DNA of 64,000 bases. Source: an uncultured Massilia sp. (GTDB lineage: Bacteria > Pseudomonadota > Gammaproteobacteria > Burkholderiales > Burkholderiaceae). The notes below the pieces were generated by a model that made no database searches, was not told the DNA's origin, and saw only the letters and a program-made list of their open reading frames with translations. Both the position numbers and the translations under genes were made by a program. Positions 53,219 through 62,207 of this stretch are shown piece by piece. How positions within the stretch are numbered: position 1 is the stretch's first letter; each line of letters begins with the position of its first letter. The stretch is taken from assembly GCA_946481275.1 (NCBI GenBank), contig CAMLMV010000002.1, positions 209,095-273,094 of the forward strand. Direction: 5' to 3'.

Positions 53219-54340
53219 ATGGAGCCACGCACCCTCGACCAGGCCACCGCCTCGCACGACAACGGTTTCAACCTCGTCCGGCTCGTCTGCGCGACGCTCG
53301 TCGTCGTGTTCCACGCCTTCCCGATGAATTCGGCGCGGCCCGGCGCCTCCGACCCCGTCAGCCCCCTGCTGGCGCCGCACACGGACCTCGGCGCGCTGGC
53401 CGTCGGGGTGTTCTTCCTGATCAGCGGCATCTTCATCAGCCAGAGCTGGGAACGCGACCCGCACCTGGGCCGCTACGTGCTGCGCCGCGTGGCGCGCATC
53501 GTGCCCGGCCTGTTCGTGTGCCTCCTGGTGATGACGGTGCTCGCGATCGGCCTGTTTTCAAGCACGGGCTGGCGCGGCCTGCTGGAGCCGGCGCCGTGGA
53601 ACTACATCTTCGGGAATACCGTGCTGCACTGGCTGCGCTACATCATCCCGCCGGAAGAATTGAAAATCCCGGGCGTGTTCGGCGGAGAAACGCTGAACGG
53701 CCCGCTGTGGACGCTGTACTGGGAAGCGCGCATGTACGTGGTCGTCGCGCTCGTGGGCATCTCCGCCGCGCTGCCGCTGCGCACGTGGATGCGCGGCGCC
53801 GCGCTGTTCCTGCTGGCCGCGGCGAACCTGTTCCCGGAGGTGCTGTCCGGCTATATCTGGGAAGTGCGGCTGTGGTCGCTGTTCCTGACCGGCATGCTGA
53901 TCCATACGCTGGGGCGCGACCTGCGCATCGGCTGGCGCCACGTCGCGTGCGCGCTGGCGCTCGTGGCGCTGGACTGGACCCGTTCCAAGGCCCTCACACC
54001 GAGCCCGCTCACGTGGTTCGGCATCTTCCTCGTGGCCGGCACGCTCGCGCTCGCCGTCGGCACGGCGCGGCTGCCGTTCGCCCGCCACGTGCAGCGCCAC
54101 GATTACTCGTACGGTATCTACATCTACCACTGGCCCGTGCTGCTGGTGCTGCGCACGGCGTTCGCACCGCTCGGCCACTGGCGCCTGCTGGCGCTGGGTC
54201 TCGTCGTGACGGGGGTATTGGCCGTGCTCAGCTGGCATTTCGTCGAAGCCCCGGCCCTGCGCGCGATCCGGCGCCGGCTGCGCCGCGCGAGCCCGTCCGA
54301 GGCGGATCAACGCCAGGCCGCGGGCATACATCCGCGCTGA
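53219..54340 (+). CDS. Acyltransferase 3 family membrane protein
   Basis: The 373-aa product has about ten membrane segments with the family motifs: FNLVRLVCATLVVVFHAFP carrying the His, VGVFFLISGIFI, YVLRRVARIVPGLFV, and TLYWEARMYVVVAL. It ends in a basic cytoplasmic tail (RAIRRRLRRA). Such enzymes O-acylate sugars at the membrane. It begins one base after the Crp gene stop but is followed by the polysaccharide export genes, so it may decorate that polymer. It differs clearly from the acyltransferase at 37579-38691. Confidence 0.87.
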   Translation: MEPRTLDQATASHDNGFNLVRLVCATLVVVFHAFPMNSARPGASDPVSPLLAPHTDLGALAVGVFFLISGIFISQSWERDPHLGRYVLRRVARIVPGLFVCLLVMTVLAIGLFSSTGWRGLLEPAPWNYIFGNTVLHWLRYIIPPEELKIPGVFGGETLNGPLWTLYWEARMYVVVALVGISAALPLRTWMRGAALFLLAAANLFPEVLSGYIWEVRLWSLFLTGMLIHTLGRDLRIGWRHVACALALVALDWTRSKALTPSPLTWFGIFLVAGTLALAVGTARLPFARHVQRHDYSYGIYIYHWPVLLVLRTAFAPLGHWRLLALGLVVTGVLAVLSWHFVEAPALRAIRRRLRRASPSEADQRQAAGIHPR

Positions 54341-54383
54341 ATTTCGTTACATCTCTGTTAATTTGTGTGGCGGAACCGTAGAG

Positions 54384-54389
54384 TATAAT
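54384..54389 (+). promoter_or_regulatory. -10 box of the polysaccharide export operon
   Basis: A perfect TATAAT sits in the 129-bp gap ahead of the ABC permease gene, 80 bases before its ATG. TTTGTG at 54362 is a weak -35. This marks the start of the transcription unit that runs at least to the large glycosyltransferase. Confidence 0.5.
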
Positions 54390-54469
54390 CTTGCGCTCAC
54401 TGGGCCTTGCCACAATATGAAGAACCACCCGACGTACTCTGCCGAGGCGCGGCCTGCCGGGACCGCGCC

Positions 54470-55273
54470 ATGATGTCTCCGCTGATGCTGCGCGGCCTCT
54501 GGGCCTACCGCGGCTTCGTGCTGGGCAGCGTCAAGCGCGAATTCCAGTCGAAGTACAGCAATGCGGTGCTGGGGGCGTTATGGTCCCTGCTGTCGCCGCT
54601 CGCCATGATCGTCGTGTACACGGTGATCTTTTCCGAGGTCATGCACAGCAGGCTGCCCGGCGCGGCGGACTCCCGCTACGCCTACAGCATCTGGCTGTGC
54701 GCGGGCGTGCTCACGTGGGGCCTGTTCGCGGAGATCGTCGCGCGCGCCCAGGGCATGTTCATCGAGCAGGCCAACCTGATCAAGAAGGTCAGCTTTCCCC
54801 GCATCTGCCTGCCCCTCATCGTCGTGCTGTCCGCGACGCTCAACTTCGCCATCATCTTCGGGCTGTTCACCGTCTTCCTCGTCGCCTCGGGTTCCTTCCC
54901 CGGCTGGATTTATTTTGCCATCCTGCCCGTGCTCGCCGTGCAGGTGCTGCTGGCGATCGGCCTCGGCATGATCGCGGGCGTGCTGAACGTGTTCTTCCGC
55001 GACGTGGGCCAGTTCGTCACGATCGCGATGCAGTTCTGGTTCTGGCTCACGCCCATCGTCTACCCGGCCACGATCCTGCCGGCCGACGTGCGTCCGCTGC
55101 TGGACTTCAACCCGATGGCACGGGTGATAGCCGCGTACCAGGCCGTGCTCGTGCAGGGTGCGGCGCCCGACTGGCGCGCGCTGTTCCCCGTGTTCGTGCT
55201 GGCCGTGGTCCTGTGCCTGTTCGGCCTGCGCCTGTTCCGCCGCCGTGCCGGCGAGATGGTGGATGAACTCTGA
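54470..55273 (+). CDS. ABC-2 permease for polysaccharide export (Wzm/KpsM-like)
   Basis: The 267-aa product has about six membrane segments and the ABC-2 pattern: LGSVKREFQSKYSNAVLGALWSLLSPL at the N-terminus, IKKVSFPR in the cytoplasmic loop, and FWFWLTPIVYPATILP followed by FNPMARVIAAYQAVL. It moves undecaprenyl-linked polysaccharide across the inner membrane with the ATPase encoded next. The chosen Met gives the usual family length; a longer frame from 54407 adds a Cys-rich stretch not seen in the family. Its stop shares bases with the next start. Confidence 0.92.
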   Translation: MMSPLMLRGLWAYRGFVLGSVKREFQSKYSNAVLGALWSLLSPLAMIVVYTVIFSEVMHSRLPGAADSRYAYSIWLCAGVLTWGLFAEIVARAQGMFIEQANLIKKVSFPRICLPLIVVLSATLNFAIIFGLFTVFLVASGSFPGWIYFAILPVLAVQVLLAIGLGMIAGVLNVFFRDVGQFVTIAMQFWFWLTPIVYPATILPADVRPLLDFNPMARVIAAYQAVLVQGAAPDWRALFPVFVLAVVLCLFGLRLFRRRAGEMVDEL

Positions 55274-56493
55274 TGGGCGCGATCGTCGTCAAGGACCTGG
55301 GCAAGGCCTATAAACAGTATCCGACGCGCTGGTCGCGCCTCGCGGAATGGGTATTCCCCGGCCGGCCGCGCCACAAGCTGAAATGGGTGCTGCGCGACGT
55401 CGGCTTTTCCGTCAAGCCGGGCGAAGCCGTGGGCCTCATCGGTATCAACGGCGCGGGCAAGAGCACGCTGCTGAAACTCATCACGGGCACGACGCAGCCG
55501 ACGACGGGCACCGTCTTCATGGAAGGCCGCGTGGCCGCGCTGCTGGAACTGGGCATGGGATTCCACCCGGATTTCACGGGCCGCCAGAACGTCTACATGG
55601 CCGGCCAGCTGCTCGGCATGACGGTCGAGGAGATCACGGCGCTGATGCCGGAGATCGAGGCGTTCGCCGAGATCGGCGACTACATGGACCAGCCCGTGCG
55701 CGTGTACTCGAGCGGCATGCAGATGCGCGTCGCGTTCTCCGTCGCCACCGCGCGCCGGCCCGACATCCTCATCGTCGACGAAGCGCTGTCCGTCGGCGAC
55801 GCCTACTTCCAGCACAAGAGTTTCGACCGCATCCGCCGCTACCGCCAGCAGGGCACGACCCTGCTGCTCGTCTCGCACGACAAGCAGGCGATCCAGTCGG
55901 TGTGCGACCGCGCGCTGCTGCTCGATGGCGGGAGACTCACCAAGGAAGGCGCGCCGGAAGAGATCATGGATTACTACAACGCCCTGATCGCGGAGCGGGA
56001 AAATGCGACTGTCCGCCTGCAGGCGACGGAAACGGGCAAGGTGCAGACGGTGTCCGGCACGGGCGAGGCGACGGTGGCCGACATCGCCCTGCTGGACGAG
56101 CACGGCGAGCGCGTGGAAGTCGTCGACGTCGGCGCGCCCGTCACGCTGCAGGTGACGGTCAAGACCAGCGCCGCGATCCCGCGCATGGTCCTCGGCTACA
56201 TGATCAAGGACCGCCTGGGGCAGCCGATGTACGGCACCAACACGCATCTGAAAGAGCTGCCGCTGGACGACGTGGCGGCCGGCGAGGAAGTCGTGTACCG
56301 CTTCGCCTTCCCGATGAACCTGGGGCCGGGCAGTTATTCGGTGGCGACGGCCATCGTCAGCACCGAGACCCACCTCGTCAACAACTATGAATGGCGCGAC
56401 CTGGCGCTCGTGTTCACGGTCGTGAACATGCGCCGTCCGTATTTCGAAGGATCGGCCTGGCTCGACCCGGCCGTCGACATCCAACGCACATGA
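55273..56493 (+). CDS. Polysaccharide ABC exporter ATPase with Wzt-type C-terminal domain
   Basis: The 406-aa product has the ATPase in residues 1 to about 245: Walker A GINGAGKST, signature YSSGMQMR, Walker B ILIVDEALSVGD. An added C-terminal domain of about 140 residues (VTLQVTVKTSAAIPRMVLGYMIKD, GTNTHLKELPLDDV, NYEWRDLALVFTVVN) is the Wzt_C beta sandwich. In E. coli O9a this domain binds the methylated end of the finished O-chain, so export waits for chain termination. KpsT-type exporters lack it. This points to a capped polymer; a methyltransferase gene follows immediately with an ATGA overlap. Confidence 0.93.
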   Translation: MGAIVVKDLGKAYKQYPTRWSRLAEWVFPGRPRHKLKWVLRDVGFSVKPGEAVGLIGINGAGKSTLLKLITGTTQPTTGTVFMEGRVAALLELGMGFHPDFTGRQNVYMAGQLLGMTVEEITALMPEIEAFAEIGDYMDQPVRVYSSGMQMRVAFSVATARRPDILIVDEALSVGDAYFQHKSFDRIRRYRQQGTTLLLVSHDKQAIQSVCDRALLLDGGRLTKEGAPEEIMDYYNALIAERENATVRLQATETGKVQTVSGTGEATVADIALLDEHGERVEVVDVGAPVTLQVTVKTSAAIPRMVLGYMIKDRLGQPMYGTNTHLKELPLDDVAAGEEVVYRFAFPMNLGPGSYSVATAIVSTETHLVNNYEWRDLALVFTVVNMRRPYFEGSAWLDPAVDIQRT

Positions 56494-57737
56494 GATTCAT
56501 CTCCTACTCCCAGAACAACGAGGACGTGCTGCTGTGGCGCGCGCTCGGCCACGTCCGGGACGGCTTCTACATCGACGTGGGCGCCAACGACCCGGTCGAG
56601 CATTCGGTCACGAAAGCGTTCTACGACGCCGGGTGGCGCGGCATCAACATCGAACCGCTGCCCGCGCACATCGCCGCCTTCGACGAGCAGCGTCCCGGCG
56701 ACATCAACCTGGCCGTCGCCGCCGGCGCCGAAGCCGGCACGCTGACCCTGTACGACGTGCCCGACGTGCGCGGCTGGGCGTCGCCCGAAAAATCGGTCGC
56801 CGACCTGCACCGCGCCGAAGGCCACACGGTCGCCGAATTGACGGTCCCCGTGCGCACCTTGTCCGACGTGTGCGACGAGTTCGTGCGCGGCGACATCCAC
56901 TTCCTGAAAATCGACGTCGAGGGGTTCGAGGGCGAAGTCCTGCGCGGCATGGACTTCGAACGCTGGCGCCCGTGGGTGCTCGTGATCGAGGCGACCCTGC
57001 CGAACAGCCGCGAGACGAACCACGCCAGCTGGGAACACCTGGTGACGGGCCGGCGCTACCGCTACGCATGGTTCGACGGCCTGAATCGCTACTACGTGGC
57101 CGAGGAACACGCGGAACTGATGGCCAGCTTCGGCATCCAGCCGAACGTGTTCGACGACTACATTTCATACCACCTCGACAGGGCCTGGTCCGCGAACAAG
57201 GCGGCGACGCAAGCCTTGCGCGACACGGAAGAACAGGCCGACGCGGCACGCGCCGAACTGCACGACATGATGCAGTTCGCCGAGAACCTGGAAACGGAAA
57301 AGCAGGAGGCACTCGCCGAGATCGCGCAGCTGCGCCAGGACCTCGCCCAGGCCCACGCCAACGGCCAGCAGGCCACGCTGTGGGCGCGCGACCTCGAGGA
57401 GCGTCTCACCGCGACCTACAACAGCACGTCGTGGAAGGTGACGCGGCCGCTGCGCGCGGCGGGCGCGCTCGTCATCCGCCTGCGCCGGCCCGGCCTCGCG
57501 CGCCGGCTGCTGACGCGCGTGACGAAGAACCAGCGTATCCGCCGCACGTTGATCCCGTTCCTGCTGCGCCATCCGGCGCTGAACCGGCGCGTGTCCGGCG
57601 TGCTGCAGGCCGTCAAGGGCAGCCTGCCGCAGCCGGTGGTGAACATCGACGTCCCCGAAGAACTCAAGGGCCTGCCGGTCTCGGTCCGCAACGTGCTGGC
57701 CGACCTGCAGCGCGCCCGCAAACACACAGGCGGTTGA
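56490..57737 (+). CDS. FkbM-family methyltransferase with a C-terminal coiled coil
   Basis: The 415-aa product begins with the FkbM fold: SQNNEDVLLWRAL, the SAM loop YIDVGANDPVEHSVT, and HFLKIDVEGFEGEVLRGM. Residues about 230-300 are a heptad-type coiled coil (RDTEEQADAARAELHDMMQ onward). It is followed by the STSWKVTRPLR motif that often marks membrane- or partner-binding tails of glycan enzymes, then a basic C-terminal domain. In O9a synthesis, WbdD caps the chain by methylation and its coiled coil measures chain length. The same combination with Wzt_C here suggests a similar capping role, though FkbM and WbdD are different methyltransferase types. Confidence 0.85.
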   Translation: MRFISYSQNNEDVLLWRALGHVRDGFYIDVGANDPVEHSVTKAFYDAGWRGINIEPLPAHIAAFDEQRPGDINLAVAAGAEAGTLTLYDVPDVRGWASPEKSVADLHRAEGHTVAELTVPVRTLSDVCDEFVRGDIHFLKIDVEGFEGEVLRGMDFERWRPWVLVIEATLPNSRETNHASWEHLVTGRRYRYAWFDGLNRYYVAEEHAELMASFGIQPNVFDDYISYHLDRAWSANKAATQALRDTEEQADAARAELHDMMQFAENLETEKQEALAEIAQLRQDLAQAHANGQQATLWARDLEERLTATYNSTSWKVTRPLRAAGALVIRLRRPGLARRLLTRVTKNQRIRRTLIPFLLRHPALNRRVSGVLQAVKGSLPQPVVNIDVPEELKGLPVSVRNVLADLQRARKHTGG

Positions 57738-57740
57738 ACC

Positions 57741-60635
57741 ATGCGCATCGTGATCGACTTCGACGACAGCCAGGACCGCATCGACCCCGCGGCGCTGGCG
57801 CTCGCCCAGGACTTCCTCCGCACGAACGACGGCCATGAGATCTGGCTGACCGTCTCGAACCGCGCGCACGCGGCGGTGGAGACGCTGCGTGCGACGTTCA
57901 AGGAACGCCTGCGCGTGTTCGACTTCCCCTCCAATCCGCGCTATGCCCCCGCCGTGCGCATCCACGCCTTCGCGGGCCTGGAACCCGACGTCGTGCTAAC
58001 GCTGGCCAAGGCCGGCCGCGCGCGCGGGATGCCGGGCGCCCCGTTCGCGCACGTCGTGTCCGTACCCGGCACGGAAAACGCCGCCGCGCTGTGGATCCGC
58101 ATCGCGGCCAGCGCGGCCGAGAAGGTGGCGCCGCCCGCGCCGCAGGCGCGTCCTAAGCTGGCCTACGTGTCCCCGCTGCCGCCCGTGAAATCCGGCATCG
58201 CCGACTACAGCGCGGAACTGCTGCCGGAGCTGGCGAAGTATTACGAGATCGACCTTGTCGTCGACCAGGAGCGCGTGATCGATCCGCGCGTGGCCGGTTT
58301 CCCGCAGCGGTCTCCCGACTGGCTGCGCGCCAACGCGCATGCGTTCGACCGCGTCGTCTACCACTTCGGCAATTCGCACGCGCACCAGCACATGTTCGAG
58401 TTGATCCGCGACGTGCCCGGCATCGTCGTGCTGCACGACTTCTTCTTCTCGGGCGTGCTGGACAACCTGGAAAACGAAGGCTACCTGCCGCAGGCGTTCC
58501 TGCACGCGCTGTACGAATCGCACGGCTTCCCCGGCCTGCTCGACCACGCGAAGAACGGCCGCCATGCGGCGATCTGGAAGTACCCCGTCAACAAGGGCGT
58601 GCTCGACGCGGCCGCCGGCGTGATCGTGCACTCGGATTTTTCGAAGACGCTGGCAGCAAGCTGGTACGGCTTGCAGACGGCCGCCGGCTGGCGCACGATC
58701 CCGCTGCTGCGCGGCCGCCCGGACGGCAGCATCGGCCCGGACGCGCGCGCGAACGCGCGCACGCGTCTCGGCCTCGCACCGGACGATTACGTCGTGTGCA
58801 CGTTCGGCATGCTGGGCCGCACGAAGCTGAACGACGAACTGCTGGACGCCTTCCTGGCGTCGCCGCTGGCGCAGGATCCGCATTGCAAACTGGTGTTCGT
58901 GGGCGAGAACGACCCGGGCCCGTACGGCGGCGAACTCCTGCAGAAGGCGAACGCCGGCACGGCAAAGGAGCGCATCCGCATCACGGGCTTCGTCGACGCG
59001 CCGACCTATGCGGACTGGCTGGCCGCTGCCGACTGCGCCGTGCAGCTGCGCACGTCGACGCGCGGCGAGACGTCGGCCTCCGTGCTGGACTGCCTGCTGT
59101 ACGGCCTGCCGACCGTCGTCAACGCGCACGGTTCGACCGCCTCGATCGACGACGAACTGCTCGTCAAGCTGCGCGACGATTTCACCGTCCCCGAACTGGC
59201 CGGCGCGCTCGCGCACCTGCACGGCGACGCCGGCGCACGCACGGCGCTGTCGGCAAAAGCCCTCGCCCACATGGAAGCCGAGCATGCGCCGGCGCGCGTG
59301 GGCCGCTTGTATGCGGACGCCATCGAGTACTTCACGCACCACGGCAGCCACGCGCACTACCGCCAGGTCGTGCGCGCCGCGGCCCCCGTGTGCCCGGACA
59401 GCGAGCTGGCCCCGCTCGCCGCGGCCATCGCGTTCAACCGCGCGCCCGCCGCGCCGCGCCAGCTGCTGGTGGACGTGTCGGCCCTCGTGCAGTCGGACCT
59501 CAAGACGGGCATCCAGCGCGTCGTGCGCAGCGTCCTGCTGGCGATGCTGAACGATCCGCCGCCGGGGTTCCGCATCGAGCCCGTGTTCTCGCACGGCGGC
59601 GGCACCCCTTACCGCTACGCGCGCCGGTTCGCGCTGAACCTGACGGGCACCACCGGCCTCGCGCTGGAAGACGCGCCCGCCGACCTGCGTCCGGGCGACG
59701 TGTTCCTCGGCCTGGACCTGTTCACCAACGGCACGTCGCAGAACGAGGCGCTGCTGCGGTCGATGTCGGACCGGGGCGTGCACATCCACTTCGTCGTGTA
59801 CGACCTGCTGCCGATGCTCCGTCCGGACGTGTTCCCGTTCGGGACGGAACAATACTTCGGCGACTTCCTGCGCACCGTGCACGCCGTGGCCGACGGCGTG
59901 ATCTGCATCTCGCGCGCCGTCGCCGACGAGCTGGCGGGCTGGTATGAAGGACAAGGCCTGCGCCGCCGGCTGCCGCTGCAACTGGGCTGGTTCCACCTGG
60001 GCGCCGACATCGACGCCAGCGCCCCGAGCACGGGCATGCCGCCCGACGCCCACGTCGTGCTGAACGCCCTCGCCGCGCGCCCCAGCTTCCTGATGGTCGG
60101 CACGGTCGAACCGCGCAAGGGCCAGGCGCAGGCGCTGGCCGCGTTCGAGCAGCTGTGGGAGCGCGGCGTGGACGTCAACCTCGTCATCGTCGGCAAGGAA
60201 GGGTGGATGGTCGAGCAGCTCGCCGCGCGCATGGCCAATCATCCGGAAAAGGGCAGGCGCATGTTCTGGCTGGCCGGGATCTCGGACGAGATGCTGTTGA
60301 AGCTGTATGCCGGTTCGGCGGCGCTGCTGGCCGCGTCCGAAGGCGAGGGCTTCGGCCTGCCGCTGATCGAGGCGGCGCAGCATGGCATCCCGATCATCGC
60401 GCGCAGCCTGCCCGTGTTCCGCGAAGTCGCGGGCGACCACGCCTATTACTTCGACGGCCTCGCGCCCGCCGACCTGGCGCGCGCCGTCGAGGACTGGCTC
60501 GCCCTGCACCGCGCCGGCCAGGCCCCCGTCTCCACCGGCATGCCGTGGCTGACGTGGGACCGCAGCGCGCGCCAGGTGGTCGACACGGTTGTCAAAGGGC
60601 GCTGGTATCGCACGCTGCCCGGCACGGACGCGTAA
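57741..60635 (+). CDS. Large two-domain GT4 glycosyltransferase
   Basis: The 964-aa product joins two GT-B units. After an N-terminal segment (residues 1-135) lies a first GT4 domain: YVSPLPPVKSGIADYSAELLPEL, FGMLGRTKLNDELLDAF, CAVQLRTSTRGETSASVLDCLLYGLP. A second GT4 domain starts near residue 575 (LLVDVSALVQSDLKTGIQRVVRS), with MVGTVEPRKGQAQALAAFEQL and the donor site SEGEGFGLPLIEAAQHGIP. Multi-domain enzymes like WbdA build alternating linkages of a mannan-like repeat. Three bases separate it from the FkbM gene. The sugars are not known. Confidence 0.88.
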   Translation: MRIVIDFDDSQDRIDPAALALAQDFLRTNDGHEIWLTVSNRAHAAVETLRATFKERLRVFDFPSNPRYAPAVRIHAFAGLEPDVVLTLAKAGRARGMPGAPFAHVVSVPGTENAAALWIRIAASAAEKVAPPAPQARPKLAYVSPLPPVKSGIADYSAELLPELAKYYEIDLVVDQERVIDPRVAGFPQRSPDWLRANAHAFDRVVYHFGNSHAHQHMFELIRDVPGIVVLHDFFFSGVLDNLENEGYLPQAFLHALYESHGFPGLLDHAKNGRHAAIWKYPVNKGVLDAAAGVIVHSDFSKTLAASWYGLQTAAGWRTIPLLRGRPDGSIGPDARANARTRLGLAPDDYVVCTFGMLGRTKLNDELLDAFLASPLAQDPHCKLVFVGENDPGPYGGELLQKANAGTAKERIRITGFVDAPTYADWLAAADCAVQLRTSTRGETSASVLDCLLYGLPTVVNAHGSTASIDDELLVKLRDDFTVPELAGALAHLHGDAGARTALSAKALAHMEAEHAPARVGRLYADAIEYFTHHGSHAHYRQVVRAAAPVCPDSELAPLAAAIAFNRAPAAPRQLLVDVSALVQSDLKTGIQRVVRSVLLAMLNDPPPGFRIEPVFSHGGGTPYRYARRFALNLTGTTGLALEDAPADLRPGDVFLGLDLFTNGTSQNEALLRSMSDRGVHIHFVVYDLLPMLRPDVFPFGTEQYFGDFLRTVHAVADGVICISRAVADELAGWYEGQGLRRRLPLQLGWFHLGADIDASAPSTGMPPDAHVVLNALAARPSFLMVGTVEPRKGQAQALAAFEQLWERGVDVNLVIVGKEGWMVEQLAARMANHPEKGRRMFWLAGISDEMLLKLYAGSAALLAASEGEGFGLPLIEAAQHGIPIIARSLPVFREVAGDHAYYFDGLAPADLARAVEDWLALHRAGQAPVSTGMPWLTWDRSARQVVDTVVKGRWYRTLPGTDA

Positions 60636-60641
60636 TCCGTG

Positions 60642-62123
60642 ATGCGGCCCGCCTGGCGTTTTCCGTTGGCGCTGCTGGCCGCGCTGGCCGTCCTGTTCTG
60701 CCTGAACAAGCCCATCCTCGGCGGCGACATGCTCGAGTACACGCTCGACGCGGTCGCCATCGCGCGCCACGGCACGCCCGACATCCGCCTGGACGACATC
60801 GCCGCCGTGCGCAAGCTCGTGCCGCAACTGGGCTGGGCGTTCGATCCGCTGGAACAGGACATGCGCGCAGGCGTTCAAAACGTCTACCCCGCCTTCGTGC
60901 GCGGGCGCCACGGCGACGTCTTTCCGATCCACTTCTTCGGCTACCCCGCGCTGGCTGCGTTACCCTTGCGCGTGTTCGAGGCGACCGGCATCCCGCCGCT
61001 GAAGGCGTTCCAGGCCGCGAACTACGCGGCCATCTTCGTGCTCGGCCTGGCGCTGCTGCGCTTCTTCGGCTCGGCCGTGAGCGCGGGCCTGGGCGTGCTG
61101 CTGTTCCTCGGCTGCGGCGGCGTGCTGTACATGAACCAGACGAGCCCGGAGTGCGTCGGCGCCGCCTCGCTGCTGGCCGGCCTGCTGTTCTGGCTGGGCG
61201 GCGCGCCGGTCGCCGGCGGCGTCATGGCCGGCCTCGCGGCGCAGCAGAATCCCACCATCGTGATGTTTTTCGTCTTCGCGCCGCTGTTGAAACTGTGCGC
61301 CGACTGGCGGCGCGACGTGGACGTCCGGACGAACGTGAAGACACAGCTGACGCGCGCGAACGTCGCCGGCTGGTTGGCCGGGCTGGCCCTGTTTGCGCTG
61401 CCGCCGCTGTTCAACCTCGCGCAGTTCGGCGTCCCCAACATCATTGCGAACAAATTTTCCGACCCGGGACTCGTCAGCGGCACGCGCCTCGTCTCGTTCT
61501 TCTTCGACCTGAACCAGGGCGCGATCGTCGCGCTGCCCGGCGTGGCCGCGGCGCTGCTCGTGTGGGGCTGGCGCCGCCGGTCGGCCGTGACGGCGGCCGT
61601 CTGCCTGGCCCTCGTGCTGGCGCTGATCGTGCCGGCGCTGGCCGTGCTGAACTGGAATTCCGGCGCGGCCGGCGTGATGCGGTATGCATTCTGGGCAGGG
61701 ATGCCGCTCGTGCTCGCGCTGCTGCTGCGCGTGCGCGCGCACGGGCGCTGGCCGCCGCTGCTGGCGCTGTGGCTCGTGCTGGCGCAGGCGGCGGCCATGG
61801 TCAATGCGAGCAGCTACTCGTACGTGGAATTCAGCCCCGCCGCCCGCTTCGTGCTGGCCCATCTGCCCGAGCACTACCACCCGGAACCGGAAATCTTCGC
61901 GGAGCGCATGGCGGGCAACGACGACTACATCCAGCCGGGCAAGGTGTATGTCTACCGCCCGGCCGGGCTGCCGCCCAAGGCGCTGTTCAACGCGGCCAAT
62001 CCGCATGCGGGGGAACAGTTGTGCGGCCCGGGCCGCACGCTCGCGCCGGGCAACCGCATCGTCGCCAGCGCCCAGTCCTGGCGCTACCTCGACGGGACGC
62101 CGCGCTGCATGCCGGCGGGCTAG
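60642..62123 (+). CDS. Polytopic membrane protein, glycosyltransferase-39-like
   Basis: The 493-aa product has about ten membrane helices. It has an early acidic loop (GGDMLEYTLDAVAIARHGTPDI) and a C-terminal soluble part of about 110 residues containing one Cys pair (LCGP and PRCMP). The GGDMLEY loop after the first helix resembles the Asp-containing first periplasmic loop of GT-C enzymes that use lipid-linked sugars, but other motifs are weak. It follows the large glycosyltransferase by six bases, so it likely adds to or processes the same polymer in the periplasm. No family can be named with certainty. Confidence 0.65.
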   Translation: MRPAWRFPLALLAALAVLFCLNKPILGGDMLEYTLDAVAIARHGTPDIRLDDIAAVRKLVPQLGWAFDPLEQDMRAGVQNVYPAFVRGRHGDVFPIHFFGYPALAALPLRVFEATGIPPLKAFQAANYAAIFVLGLALLRFFGSAVSAGLGVLLFLGCGGVLYMNQTSPECVGAASLLAGLLFWLGGAPVAGGVMAGLAAQQNPTIVMFFVFAPLLKLCADWRRDVDVRTNVKTQLTRANVAGWLAGLALFALPPLFNLAQFGVPNIIANKFSDPGLVSGTRLVSFFFDLNQGAIVALPGVAAALLVWGWRRRSAVTAAVCLALVLALIVPALAVLNWNSGAAGVMRYAFWAGMPLVLALLLRVRAHGRWPPLLALWLVLAQAAAMVNASSYSYVEFSPAARFVLAHLPEHYHPEPEIFAERMAGNDDYIQPGKVYVYRPAGLPPKALFNAANPHAGEQLCGPGRTLAPGNRIVASAQSWRYLDGTPRCMPAG

Positions 62124-62207
62124 GTGCGCTTTCGTACAGTTCACGCCCAAACGTGCGCTCTAAAATGCCTCATCGAGCCCCATCGGCTGGGGCGAAAGGG
62201 TGACGCG

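Noticed and set aside
57996..60932. 978-aa minus-strand frame opposite the large glycosyltransferase
   Set aside because: Low-complexity Arg/His/Val composition and no motifs; the plus-strand GT4 domains are clear.
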